This document shows, in pieces, positions 17,764 to 26,141 of a stretch of DNA of 64,000 bases; positions within the stretch are counted from its first letter, which is position 1; each line of letters starts with the position of its first letter. The notes below the pieces were generated by a model, which did no database searches, was not told the DNA's origin, and saw only the letters and a program-made list of their open reading frames with translations. Origin of the DNA: Clostridiales bacterium (lineage in GTDB: Bacteria; Bacillota; Clostridia; Oscillospirales; CAG-272); contig JAAZIU010000025.1 in assembly GCA_012800735.1 (NCBI GenBank), positions 1-64,000 on the forward strand, given 5' to 3'. Made by a program: the position numbers and the translations under genes.

Positions 17764-17792
17764 TTGCATTTTGCCCAAAAAAGTGCTATAAT
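17764..17792 (+). promoter_or_regulatory. SigA promoter of small RNA 1
   Basis: TTGCAT (17764-17769), 17 bp, TATAAT (17787-17792), with TGC before the -10. The predicted start is about 17799-17800. Confidence 0.85.
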
Positions 17793-17799
17793 ATTATCG

Positions 17800-17906
17800 C
17801 AGACAAAAAGCAATAGCTTGTGTCTGTTATACCCCCCAAACCCCCTCTTTATATATGGCGATCGGAATAAGCTTCCCCGGCTTGTTCCGATTTTTTTGTT
17901 TTTTCC
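17800..17906 (+). ncRNA. candidate small RNA with C-rich single-stranded core
   Basis: About 100 nt bounded by a near-consensus promoter and a strong terminator, with no open reading frame. Hairpin 1 is CAGACA/TGTCTG (17800-17805 with 17821-17826) with inner AAGC/GCTT. A single-stranded linker holds a run of six C and a run of five C separated by AAA (17832-17845). Hairpin 2 (17861-17872 with 17880-17891, one G-U) is the terminator. Exposed C-runs resemble the SD-blocking C-rich motifs of Gram-positive regulatory RNAs such as RsaE/RoxS, which suggests a trans-acting translational regulator. Its identity to any Rfam family is not established here. Confidence 0.7.
17861..17906 (+). terminator. 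terminator of small RNA 1
   Basis: A 12-bp stem with 7-nt loop followed by seven T, G, then more T. The T-tract runs almost up to the -35 box of the next promoter. Confidence 0.92.
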
Positions 17907-17935
17907 TTGACTTTTAACAGCTTATAATATATAAT
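17907..17935 (+). promoter_or_regulatory. SigA promoter of the 114-residue protein gene
   Basis: TTGACT (17907-17912), 17 bp, TATAAT (17930-17935). It directly abuts the T-tract of the small RNA terminator. Confidence 0.85.
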
Positions 17936-17974
17936 AATATTGTAAGAATAATCACTTGGAAAAGGAGGCTAAAA

Positions 17975-18319
17975 ATGACAAGGGATTTTGATTCGCTCAG
18001 AAAAGTAGTTGAAAACCTGAAAGAACAGAACATTGACCTGTCGGCGGTGCTTTCTCTTGCCGATTATATCAGCGCTCACCCCGAAAAAGCCGATGAAAAG
18101 CCGCTCAAGCTTGATATCGAGCTTTTGGAGGCGATTGTTCCGATGCTGCAAAACAACTCAATCATCGCGATTTTCGCCCGAATACTTGACGGAGATCTTC
18201 CTTCGGAGCTTATAAAACCGCTTATCCCCTACGCGCCTTATCTTGTTAGTCAGATAGAATCGGCGGTGCTTTTGGGCGCTCTCGAAAAGGATGTGCTTGA
18301 GATTTTACGCGAATACTGA
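17975..18319 (+). CDS. small uncharacterised helical protein
   Basis: 114 residues, not recognised. It is predicted to be almost all helical, acidic, with no membrane segment or cysteine. A central hydrophobic helix pair (I-E-L-L-E-A-I-V-P-M-L, N-S-I-I-A-I-F-A-R-I-L) suggests a small helical bundle. It is clearly a real gene: AAAGGAGG lies 8 bases before ATG 17975 and a near-consensus promoter is 40 bp upstream. The next gene has its own promoter, so this is monocistronic. Its position directly after a small RNA gene may be chance. Confidence 0.8.
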   Translation: MTRDFDSLRKVVENLKEQNIDLSAVLSLADYISAHPEKADEKPLKLDIELLEAIVPMLQNNSIIAIFARILDGDLPSELIKPLIPYAPYLVSQIESAVLLGALEKDVLEILREY

Positions 18320-18412
18320 CGTATCAGGAAGATACCGGTTTTGTGTTTCTCATTTCGCCTTGCTTTTCTTATGCAAAAATAATGCAATTCTTATTAATAA
18401 TACAAATCGGTA

Positions 18413-18441
18413 TTGACATTTTTTATACAATGTGCTATTAT
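18413..18441 (+). promoter_or_regulatory. SigA promoter of the solute-binding lipoprotein gene
   Basis: TTGACA (18413-18418), 17 bp, TATTAT (18436-18441) with TGC before it. The start near 18448 rules out the in-frame codons before it as translation starts. Confidence 0.88.
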
Positions 18442-18494
18442 ATAGTTTAACAAACCCGGCATTCTCAAAATATATCAAAGGCATGGTAGACGAA

Positions 18495-20006
18495 ATGAAA
18501 AATATCCACAAAATTTTAGGCATACTCCTGAGCGCTCTTTTATGTTTATCCGCTTTTGCCGCCTGCGGTGATTCCGGCAAAAAAACTGACGCTCAAATCA
18601 CAACCGCCGCGCCGTCGGGAGATATCGAAACCACCGACGAAGACGGCGAATATGTAGACACGCGCTTTGACAATATCGATTTTGACGGCAGAGCTTTCCG
18701 AGTAAACACCTCGGTGGACGATTTTGACGCCACCAACGCAAACGACATGATTCAGGGAACCGGTGAGGAAGACGGCGATATCGTAAACGACGCGGTTTAC
18801 AAGCGCAACCTTACGATTGAAGAAAAGCTGAACATCAAATTCGAGTATACTCAAACCAAATATACCTACTCCGACGCAGAAGCGAATATTCGCAAAGTAG
18901 TCATGGCAGGCGACGACCTTTACGACATCATCATCAATGACGTCCGATCCCTGATTCAGCTGACCGACGAAAACATCTTCTGCAATGTCGCGAACGTGCC
19001 GATATTCGACCTTGAGAAAAGATACTGGTATGCCACGACGATGAACGACCTTACGATCGTTCCAAACCATACCTATATACTCGCGGGAGACTATTTCGCA
19101 GATATCATCAAGTCTTGTCACTGTCTCTTTTACAACAAGAATATGTGCGAAAACTTTTACGGCGATCCCGAATATATCGATAACCTGGTTCTTGACAGCA
19201 AGTGGACTTATGAAAACGCCACGAAGGTTATAAACGAAAACTACGCCGACCTCGACGGCGACGGAAAGATGAAGGAAGGCGACCGCTTCGGCATGATCGC
19301 CCACGACTACTGGGGCAATCTCATCGCTTTTGTCGGCTCTGCCGGAATTGAATTTCTCGACCGCTCAACCGACCCGCCGACTATTAACTTCAACAACGAC
19401 CGATCCGTTGCATATCTTGAAGCGCTAAACAACCTTTATCACAACGATGGCACACTCGTCGGAATAAAGGACAGCGCCGACAACCACCTCGGTCTCAACA
19501 GACTTTTCGGCGGCGGCGAAGCTCTGATGGTCGTTTATCAGCGGCTCAACGACCTTGCGCTGATGCGCAACTTCGAATTCGACATCGGTCCGATCCCCTA
19601 TCCGAAGCTTTATGAAAGCGACAATCATTACACATCGATCCACGACACCACCGAAATGGGCGCGATTCCGATCACTTGCAACGACCTTGCTTTTGTTACT
19701 ACCGTAATAGAAGCACTCAACGCAGAAACCTCAAAAACGCTGTTCCCGGTCTATTATGATGTCGCTCTCAAGGTAAAATATACGACCGACGAACACGCAG
19801 CGAAGATGATAGACATGATCCACGACAACTTCGGTAGCTCCTTCTCGCTTGCTTACAATAACGCTCTCGGTGATTTCATGCTTCAGTGTTTCACCGGTCC
19901 CTGCGGAAAAAAGAGCAACGATTTCGCTTCGGTTTATGAAAAAGGCATCAGCGCTTGCGAAGCTAAGCTTCAGGCGATGATCGAAGCAATCGAATCGTTT
20001 GATTGA
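18495..20006 (+). CDS. extracellular solute-binding lipoprotein
   Basis: 503 residues. The signal peptide M-K-N-I-H-K ends in lipobox S-A-F-A-A-C with lipid-modified Cys24. A Thr/Asp-rich linker follows, then a family 1-like sugar-binding fold. The repeated family pattern N-D-A-V-Y-K-R-N-L-T-I-E-E-K-L appears near residue 100, and a calcium-loop-like segment D-L-D-G-D-G-K-M-K-E-G-D near residue 252. It should capture a glycan or other solute for an ABC importer, but no permease gene is adjacent. ATG 18495 is chosen because the promoter start lies at about 18448. A strong terminator follows, so it is monocistronic. Confidence 0.9.
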   Translation: MKNIHKILGILLSALLCLSAFAACGDSGKKTDAQITTAAPSGDIETTDEDGEYVDTRFDNIDFDGRAFRVNTSVDDFDATNANDMIQGTGEEDGDIVNDAVYKRNLTIEEKLNIKFEYTQTKYTYSDAEANIRKVVMAGDDLYDIIINDVRSLIQLTDENIFCNVANVPIFDLEKRYWYATTMNDLTIVPNHTYILAGDYFADIIKSCHCLFYNKNMCENFYGDPEYIDNLVLDSKWTYENATKVINENYADLDGDGKMKEGDRFGMIAHDYWGNLIAFVGSAGIEFLDRSTDPPTINFNNDRSVAYLEALNNLYHNDGTLVGIKDSADNHLGLNRLFGGGEALMVVYQRLNDLALMRNFEFDIGPIPYPKLYESDNHYTSIHDTTEMGAIPITCNDLAFVTTVIEALNAETSKTLFPVYYDVALKVKYTTDEHAAKMIDMIHDNFGSSFSLAYNNALGDFMLQCFTGPCGKKSNDFASVYEKGISACEAKLQAMIEAIESFD

Positions 20007-20034
20007 TTCTTAAATAGCATACCGTAATGATTTT

Positions 20035-20067
20035 CCCTCCGCCGTTTTTTGCGGCGGAGGGATTTTG
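20035..20067 (+). terminator. terminator after the 18495 binding-protein gene
   Basis: A 10-bp stem (CCCTCCGCCG 20035-20044 with 20052-20061), T-rich loop, then ATTTTGTTT. Confidence 0.85.
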
Positions 20068-20080
20068 TTTCTATATTCAT

Positions 20081-20110
20081 AAATAAAAGCCCGTTTTGTC
20101 TCGGGCTTTT
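20081..20110 (-). terminator. terminator of the GH3-GH36-binding-protein operon
   Basis: A 9-bp stem (AAAAGCCCG 20085-20093 with 20102-20110) followed on the minus strand by further T/A (TTTTATTTAT), 10 bp past the last stop codon. Confidence 0.85.
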
Positions 20111-20119
20111 GTTTATTGA

Positions 20120-21583
20120 TTAACCGAACTTTTCAACCGTTTTTGCCATTGCGGTTTCGGTTTTCTTAAGTTTTGATTCAAACTGGGAAGAGAATTTCGA
20201 AGGGTTTTCGGCGCATTTTGCAATTATATCGCTTAAATTTCCCCAGTTGAAACTTACCGCAAGGTCATAGCGCTTGCTGTCGAGTATCAGTTTAAGCATT
20301 TCTACCGAGCTTTCATCGCGGGTGACCTTTGTCATAAGGTTTACGTCTATATAAGCGGGTTGCAGGATTTTGCTTGATTCGCGGCAAAGCGCTTCAAGCA
20401 TATAGCCGGTGAAATCAATATCCTGGTTGGTGACAGGTATGGAAATTCCGGGGCAGACCCAGGAGGCGACCTGGTTATAATAACGATCCTGATTTTCATC
20501 TAATTTGGGATACGGCAGGATGCCGAAATCATTCTCCATCGAGCGATAGTAGGGTATCGTATAAATGTTTGCGGACAGGAAAAGCAGCCTGTCCTCTTTC
20601 ATCATCGCTCTTGCGCCCATCCATGTATCCGGTATGTCTTTAGTGAGTATGGTCACGGTTGAATCATTCATCATATTTCCGATTGCATCGAAGATGATCT
20701 GGGACTTTTCTTCACCCATGACGATAACGGGGTCGCCGTTTTCATCAACCCTCGCCATCTGCCCGCCGAAAGCGAAAAACCAATACCGACCGACCGAGTA
20801 ATTGTCGCAAATACCCCAGACATCCGAAGAGTCCATGACCCCGTCGCCGTTCAAATCCTGGACTACGGCGCGGCCGAGTTCCATCATTTTATCAATGGTC
20901 CAACTGCCGGAGCGTACATAATCGTAACATTCGCCCAGTTCGTATTTCTCGGCAAGAAGCCGGTTCCAATAGAACATACACGAAAGCTCTTCGTCGAACA
21001 TTGATATATCGCCGGTTATTGCCCAGAGCTTGCCTTTGAAAGTAAGATCGCGCCGGATATTTTCATCCCAATAGCGTCTTTCAAGCTCAATATATGGCAG
21101 AGATATGACATCGACTAACATTCCTTCTCCCGCCATCTGAAAGGCGGTGTCTATATAAGGCTGGCAGATATCAAATTCATCGGAGCCGGCTTTGATTGTC
21201 TTTTTGGCAACGGTCGGAACGTCCTCAACGGTTGTGTTTATCAGCTTTACTCCGTATTTATCCTCGACAGCGATATTGCGTTCCCAAACCGCGTCATTTA
21301 TCAGATCTCCCTTCTTTTCTTCGGAATATCCGAAGTCAAGGTACTGGAACCATGTGGATGGGTCTCCCTGATTATATGCGAGTATCCGGAATTCCTTCCC
21401 GCCGAAGTCTTTTGCTTCAAGCTCGGGATACTCCGTTTCGGCTGCGGTGGTGTCGGGAGCTTCATCCGGCTGCGTTTCTGCCGCGGTGGTGCTTTCTGCC
21501 GCAGGCTGTTCTGTGCTGCCGCAGGAAATCAACGCAAACAGCAGCGCAGCCGCCAGAACGGCTGAAATTATTTGTTTTTTCAT
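20120..21583 (-). CDS. solute-binding lipoprotein, tandem array member 1
   Basis: 487 residues. Signal peptide M-K-K-Q-I-I with lipobox F-A-L-I-S-C, then a Glu/Ala/Thr linker. Family features are N-D-A-V-W-E-R-N-I-A-V-E-D-K-Y-G near residue 95 and a perfect EF-hand-like loop D-L-N-G-D-G-V-M-D-S-S-D near residue 240. ATG 21583 is the start, since GAGGGG lies just before it and an upstream in-frame ATG contains that ribosome site. It is very similar to the next two genes upstream. Likely role: capture of an oligosaccharide released by extracellular enzymes, for use by the GH3/GH36 enzymes of the same operon. Confidence 0.92.
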   Translation of the reverse strand: MKKQIISAVLAAALLFALISCGSTEQPAAESTTAAETQPDEAPDTTAAETEYPELEAKDFGGKEFRILAYNQGDPSTWFQYLDFGYSEEKKGDLINDAVWERNIAVEDKYGVKLINTTVEDVPTVAKKTIKAGSDEFDICQPYIDTAFQMAGEGMLVDVISLPYIELERRYWDENIRRDLTFKGKLWAITGDISMFDEELSCMFYWNRLLAEKYELGECYDYVRSGSWTIDKMMELGRAVVQDLNGDGVMDSSDVWGICDNYSVGRYWFFAFGGQMARVDENGDPVIVMGEEKSQIIFDAIGNMMNDSTVTILTKDIPDTWMGARAMMKEDRLLFLSANIYTIPYYRSMENDFGILPYPKLDENQDRYYNQVASWVCPGISIPVTNQDIDFTGYMLEALCRESSKILQPAYIDVNLMTKVTRDESSVEMLKLILDSKRYDLAVSFNWGNLSDIIAKCAENPSKFSSQFESKLKKTETAMAKTVEKFG

Positions 21584-21624
21584 ACTTCCCCTCATTAAAT
21601 ATATATTCGAATCCGAATGCCGGA

Positions 21625-23091
21625 TCAGCCGGCGAACTGATCGAGCGTTTTTGCCATTTCGGCTTCGGTTTTCTCAAGCTTTGATGCAAGCTGAGAAGAA
21701 AACTTAGACGGGTCCTTCGCGCATGTAGCTATTATGTCGCTTAATTTACCCCAATTGAAACTTACCGCAAGGTCGTAGCGCTTGCTGTCAAGTACCAATT
21801 TGAACATTTCTGCCGAGCTTTCGTCGCGGGTGACTTTTGTCATCAGGTTCACATCAATATAAGCGGGTAGCAGGTTTTCGCCGGATTCGCGGCAGAACGC
21901 TTCAAGTATATAACCGGTAAAATCAATATCCCGGTTTGTCGTCGGTACTGAGATAGCGGGACAGTACCACGAGGCGACCTGATTATAATAACGCTCCTGG
22001 TTTTCATCAAGCTTTGGAAACGGCAGTATGCCGAAATCACCCTCCATAGAGCGAAAGTAGGATACGGTATAAAGACTGGCGGGCAGGAAAAGCAGTCTGT
22101 CTTCCTTCATCAAAGCTCTTGCGCCCATCCATGAGTCCGGTATTTTAGAAACGAGTATGGTCACGGTTGAATCATTCATCATATCTCCGATTGCATCGAA
22201 GATGATCTGGGATTTTTCTTCACCCATGACGATTTCAGGGTAGCCGTTTTTATCAACGCTCGCCATCTGTCCGCCAAAAGCGAAAAACCAAAACCGGCCG
22301 GCTGAGTGATCGGTGCTGATGCCCCAGATATCCGAAGCGTCCATAACCCCGTCTCCGTTCAAATCCTGTACTACGACACGGCCGAGCTCTTTCATTTTAT
22401 CAACGGTCCAGCTGCCGGAACGAACGTAATCGTAACACTCGCCGAGTTCATATTTCTCGGCAAGAAGCCGGTTCCAATAGACGATACACGAAAGCTCTTC
22501 GTCGAACATTGATATATCGCCGGTTATCGCCCAGAGCTTGCCTTTGAAAGTAAGATCGCGCAGGATATTTTCATCCCAATAGCGTCTTTCAAGCTCAAGG
22601 TAAGGAAGGGACATTATATCGACGAGCATTCCCTCTCCCGCCATCTGAAAGGCGGTATCAATATAAGGCTGGCAGATATCAAATTCATCGGAGCCGGCTT
22701 TTATTGCCTTATTGGCAACGGTCGGAACATCCTCAACGGTTGTGTTGACGAGTTTTACCCCGTATTTATCCTCGACTGTGATATTGCGTTCCCAAACCGC
22801 GTCGTTGATGAGATCGCCCTTCTTTTCTTCGGAATATCCGAAATCAAGGTACTGGAACCTTGTGCCGGGGTCGCCCTGGTTATACGCGAGTATCCGGAAT
22901 TCCCTACCGTCGAAGTCTTTTGCTTCAAGCTCGGGATACTCCGTTTCGGCTGCGGTTGTATCAGAGACTGCATCCGGCTGTGTTTCTGCCGCGGTGGTGC
23001 TTTCTGCCGCAGGCTGTTCTGAACTGCCGCAGGAAATCAAAGCAAACAACAGCGCAGCCGCCAGAACGGCTGAAATTATTTGTTTTTTCAT
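21625..23091 (-). CDS. solute-binding lipoprotein, tandem array member 2
   Basis: 488 residues, nearly the same as member 1 through the signal peptide and linker (lipobox F-A-L-I-S-C). The N-D-A-V-W-E-R-N motif and EF-hand-like loop D-L-N-G-D-G-V-M-D-A-S-D are kept. Differences concentrate in stretches such as F-A-F-G-G-Q-M-A-S-V-D-K-N-G-Y-P and V-S-Y-F-R-S-M-E-G, which could tune ligand choice. ATG 23091 sits behind GAGGGG. It ends with a C-terminal D-Q-F-A-G shared with members 3 and 4 but not with member 1. It is 40 bp downstream of member 3. Confidence 0.92.
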   Translation of the reverse strand: MKKQIISAVLAAALLFALISCGSSEQPAAESTTAAETQPDAVSDTTAAETEYPELEAKDFDGREFRILAYNQGDPGTRFQYLDFGYSEEKKGDLINDAVWERNITVEDKYGVKLVNTTVEDVPTVANKAIKAGSDEFDICQPYIDTAFQMAGEGMLVDIMSLPYLELERRYWDENILRDLTFKGKLWAITGDISMFDEELSCIVYWNRLLAEKYELGECYDYVRSGSWTVDKMKELGRVVVQDLNGDGVMDASDIWGISTDHSAGRFWFFAFGGQMASVDKNGYPEIVMGEEKSQIIFDAIGDMMNDSTVTILVSKIPDSWMGARALMKEDRLLFLPASLYTVSYFRSMEGDFGILPFPKLDENQERYYNQVASWYCPAISVPTTNRDIDFTGYILEAFCRESGENLLPAYIDVNLMTKVTRDESSAEMFKLVLDSKRYDLAVSFNWGKLSDIIATCAKDPSKFSSQLASKLEKTEAEMAKTLDQFAG

Positions 23092-23131
23092 ACTTCCCCT
23101 CATTTATATATATTCGAATCCGAATGCCGGA

Positions 23132-24598
23132 TCAGCCGGCGAACTGATCGAGCGTTTTTGCCATTTCGGCTTCGGTTTTCTCAAGTTTTGATGCAAGCTG
23201 AGAAGAAAATTTTGACGGTTCTTTTGCGCATATGGCTATTATATCGCTTAATTTACCCCAGTTAAAACTTACCGCAAGGTCGTAGCGCTTGCTGTCGAGT
23301 ATCAGCTTGAGCATTTCCGCGGAGCTGTCGTCGCGGGTGACTTTTGTCATAAGATTAACGTCTATATAAGCGGGCTGCAGATTTTCGCCTGATTCGCGGC
23401 AAAGCGCTTCAAGCATATAGCCGGTGAAATCCAAATCTTGGTTTGTCGTCGGTACGGATATCGCCGGACAGACCCATGAGGCAACCTGATTGTAATATCT
23501 TTCCTGATTTTCGTCAAGCTTCGGATACGGCAATATGCCGAAATCGCCTTCCATGGCGCGATAATTGGATACCGTATAAAGACTGGCGGGAAGGAAAAGC
23601 AGCCTGTCCTCCTTCATCAGCTCTCTTGCGCCCATCCATGTATTCGGTACCTTTGTAACGAGTATGGTCAGAGTTGCGTCATTCATCATGTTCCCCATGG
23701 CGTCGAAGATAACTTGAGACTTTTCTTCGCCCATGATGATTTTCGGGTCGCCGTTTTCATCGACGCTTGCCATCTGCCCGCCGAGAGCAAAGAACCATGA
23801 GCGGCCGACCGAGTAATCGGTGCTGATGCCCCAGACGTCGGAGGCGTCCATAACGCCGTCGCCGTTTAAATCCTGAACGACAGCGCGGCCGAGTTCCTTC
23901 ATTTTATCGATAGTCCAGCTGCCGGAGCGAACATAATCGTAACATTCGCCGAGTTCGTATTTCTCGGCAAGGACACGGTTCCAATAAACGATATATGAAA
24001 GCTCCTTGTCGAACAGGGATATATCGCCGGTTATCGCCCAGAGCTTGCCTTTCAGGGTGAGGTCGCGCTGGATGTTTTCGTCCCAATAGGGTCTTTCAAG
24101 CTCAAGCCAGGGCAGGGAGATAATATCGACGAGCATTCCCTCTCCCGCCATCTGAAAAGCGGTGTCAATGAAAGGCTGGCAGATATCAAATTCGTCGGAG
24201 CCGGCTTTGATGGCGTTTTTGGCAACTTTGGGAGCATCCGCAACGGTTGTGTTGACGAGTTTTATCCCGTATTTGTCTTCGACCGCAATATTGCGTTCCT
24301 GAACCGCATCGTTGATGAGATCGCCTTTCTTTTCTTCGGAATATCCGAAATCAAGATACTGGAACCAGGTGCCGGGGTCTCCCTGATTATACGCGAGTAT
24401 CCGGAATTCCCTACCGCCGAAGTCTTTTGCTTCAAGCTCGGGATATTCCGTTTCGGCTGCAGTAGTATCAGATGCAACATCCGATTGCGTTTCTGCCGCG
24501 GCGCTGCCTTCAGCCGCAGGCTGCTCTGAACTGCCGCAGGCTATTAAAGACAACAGCAGCGCAAAAGCTAAAACGGCTGAAGTAATTTGTTTTTTCAC
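23132..24598 (-). CDS. solute-binding lipoprotein, tandem array member 3
   Basis: 488 residues. Signal peptide with lipobox L-S-L-I-A-C, family motif N-D-A-V-Q-E-R-N and calcium-loop-like D-L-N-G-D-G-V-M-D-A-S-D near residue 240. Translation appears to start at GTG (24596-24598) behind AAAGGTAA, whereas members 1 and 2 use ATG with a better ribosome site, so expression may be lower. It is about 85% identical to members 1 and 2 by eye. The broken member 4 lies 30 bp upstream. Confidence 0.9.
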   Translation of the reverse strand: MKKQITSAVLAFALLLSLIACGSSEQPAAEGSAAAETQSDVASDTTAAETEYPELEAKDFGGREFRILAYNQGDPGTWFQYLDFGYSEEKKGDLINDAVQERNIAVEDKYGIKLVNTTVADAPKVAKNAIKAGSDEFDICQPFIDTAFQMAGEGMLVDIISLPWLELERPYWDENIQRDLTLKGKLWAITGDISLFDKELSYIVYWNRVLAEKYELGECYDYVRSGSWTIDKMKELGRAVVQDLNGDGVMDASDVWGISTDYSVGRSWFFALGGQMASVDENGDPKIIMGEEKSQVIFDAMGNMMNDATLTILVTKVPNTWMGARELMKEDRLLFLPASLYTVSNYRAMEGDFGILPYPKLDENQERYYNQVASWVCPAISVPTTNQDLDFTGYMLEALCRESGENLQPAYIDVNLMTKVTRDDSSAEMLKLILDSKRYDLAVSFNWGKLSDIIAICAKEPSKFSSQLASKLEKTEAEMAKTLDQFAG

Positions 24599-24628
24599 TT
24601 GGTTTACCTTTATTATTCAATTTCAGGA

Positions 24629-26098
24629 TCAGCCGGCAAACTGTTCGAGCGTCTTCGCCATATCGGCTTCCGCCGCCGGCAGCAGCTTCGCAAGCGTTGA
24701 CTGGAATTTGGAGCTGTCGCGGCAGCTCGGTTCGATGACATTTGTTATCTTTCCCCAGTTATAGCTGCAGGCGAGGTCGTAACGCTTGGTCGCAAAGATC
24801 AGGCGCATCATTTCCGCCGAGCTGTCGTCGCGGGCGACTTTTGTCATCAGATTGAGTTCGATATAGGCGTTGACGATGGTATCCGATGATTCGCGGGAAA
24901 GCGCTTCGAGCAAAAGACCGGTTGACTCTATGTCGCTGTTTGTGACCGGCACCGAGATGACCGGACAAACATGGGAAGCGACATAATTATAATAACGCTC
25001 CTGCTCTTCGCTGTGTTTCGGATACGGCAGCACGCCGAAGTCGTTTTCCATCGAACGGTAGCCAGTAATATCGTAAAGGGAACCGGGCAGGAAGAGCACT
25101 CTGTCCTCTTTCATGCCGTTTATCGCGGCGGTCCAGCTGTTTTTCAGCTTGCTGACCAGCTTCGTCGAGGTCTCGTCGTTCATGAGAGCGGAGATTTTAT
25201 CGAAAGCGGCCTGCGAATGAGGTTCGCCGACGACAAGCTTCGGGGTTCCGTCGCTTTCGAGTTTGCAGAGCTGCGCACCCATGGCGTAGAACCATGAGCG
25301 GCCGACGCCATAATCGGTGACAACCCCGTAAACGTCTTCATCACCGAGGACGCCGTCGCCGTTCAAGTCGTGGGTGACTATCCGGCCGAGTTCAGCCATT
25401 TTATCTATCGTCCATTTCCCGCTGCGGGCGAGTTCGTAGCAGTCTTCTATCTCATACTGCTTCGCAAGAACCTAATTATAATACACCACATAAGAAAGCT
25501 CTTCGTCGAACATTGAAATGTCGCCGGTTACCGTCCAAAGACGGTTCTGAAGGCTCAGGTCGCGCTGGATATTTGAATCCCACCAGGGCATATCGAATTC
25601 GCAGTAAGGCAGGTCGTAAATATTGTAAAGCAAACCTTCCCCCGCCATAGAGTAAGCGGAATCGCAGTAGGGTTCAAGGATTTCGAATTCGTCGGAACCG
25701 GCGGTGATGGCTTTGCGGGCGGTTGAAACAACGTCGCTAACCTGATTTGAGACTATTCGGATGTTGTATTTTTCTTCTATCGCTATGTTCCGGTTCATGA
25801 TATTGTCGTTTATCAGATCTCCCGCGGCTTCTTCCGTCCATTCGAAATCAAGGTACTGGAACCAGGTGCCGGGATCGCCCTGTTTATAAACGAGGACACG
25901 GAAATCCTTGCCGCCTAAATCTCTAACTTCAAGCGGTTCGATTGTCGATTCTTCGGACACGGTTGCTTCGGCGGTTTCTTCTCCCGCGGGCTTATCCGAT
26001 CCGTCCGGCGAGTTTTCATCTTTTCCGCCGCATGATACCGCGACAGACAAAAGCATGGCGCAGAGAAGCAGCGCGGCTGATATTCTTTTGATAATCAT
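24629..26098 (-). pseudogene. solute-binding lipoprotein, array member 4, interrupted by an in-frame TAG
   Basis: Reading frame and length match the intact paralogues: 489 sense codons plus stop, except that codon 209 (25472-25474) is TAG. The protein reads Y-V-V-Y-Y-N, stop, V-L-A-K-Q-Y-E, where the paralogues have N-R-V/L-L-A-E-K-Y-E, so TAG stands in the place of an Arg codon. No frameshift is present. Signal peptide (lipobox S-V-A-V-S-C), family motif and EF-hand-like loop (D-L-N-G-D-G-V-L-G-D-E-D) are otherwise intact. The ribosome site AAGGGG before ATG 26098 is good. Possible explanations are a recent nonsense mutation, a sequencing or assembly error, or amber readthrough. Confidence 0.9.
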
Positions 26099-26141
26099 AA
26101 TAATTCCCCTTTTTATTTTTTAAAATTATTCGTTTAACTTT

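Larger units (their letters stand above)
17511..17974. other. 464-bp intergenic region between ktrB and a small plus-strand gene
   Basis: Very AT-rich. It holds the ktrB promoter, a perfect AT inverted repeat, a small RNA gene with promoter and terminator, and the promoter of the next gene. No protein-coding sequence was found. Confidence 0.8.
20120..26098 (-). repeat. tandem array of four paralogous solute-binding genes
   Basis: Start codons at 21583, 23091, 24598 and 26098 are spaced about 1.5 kb apart. The three downstream copies share long identical DNA runs, and the spacer at 21584-21650 is nearly repeated at 23092-23160. The fourth (upstream) copy is more divergent and is interrupted by TAG. 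Confidence 0.95.

Noticed and set aside
24629-26098. Two separate genes in place of one broken binding protein
   Set aside because: The 24 codons between the two open parts continue in the same frame and align with the paralogues, so it is one gene with a single TAG.
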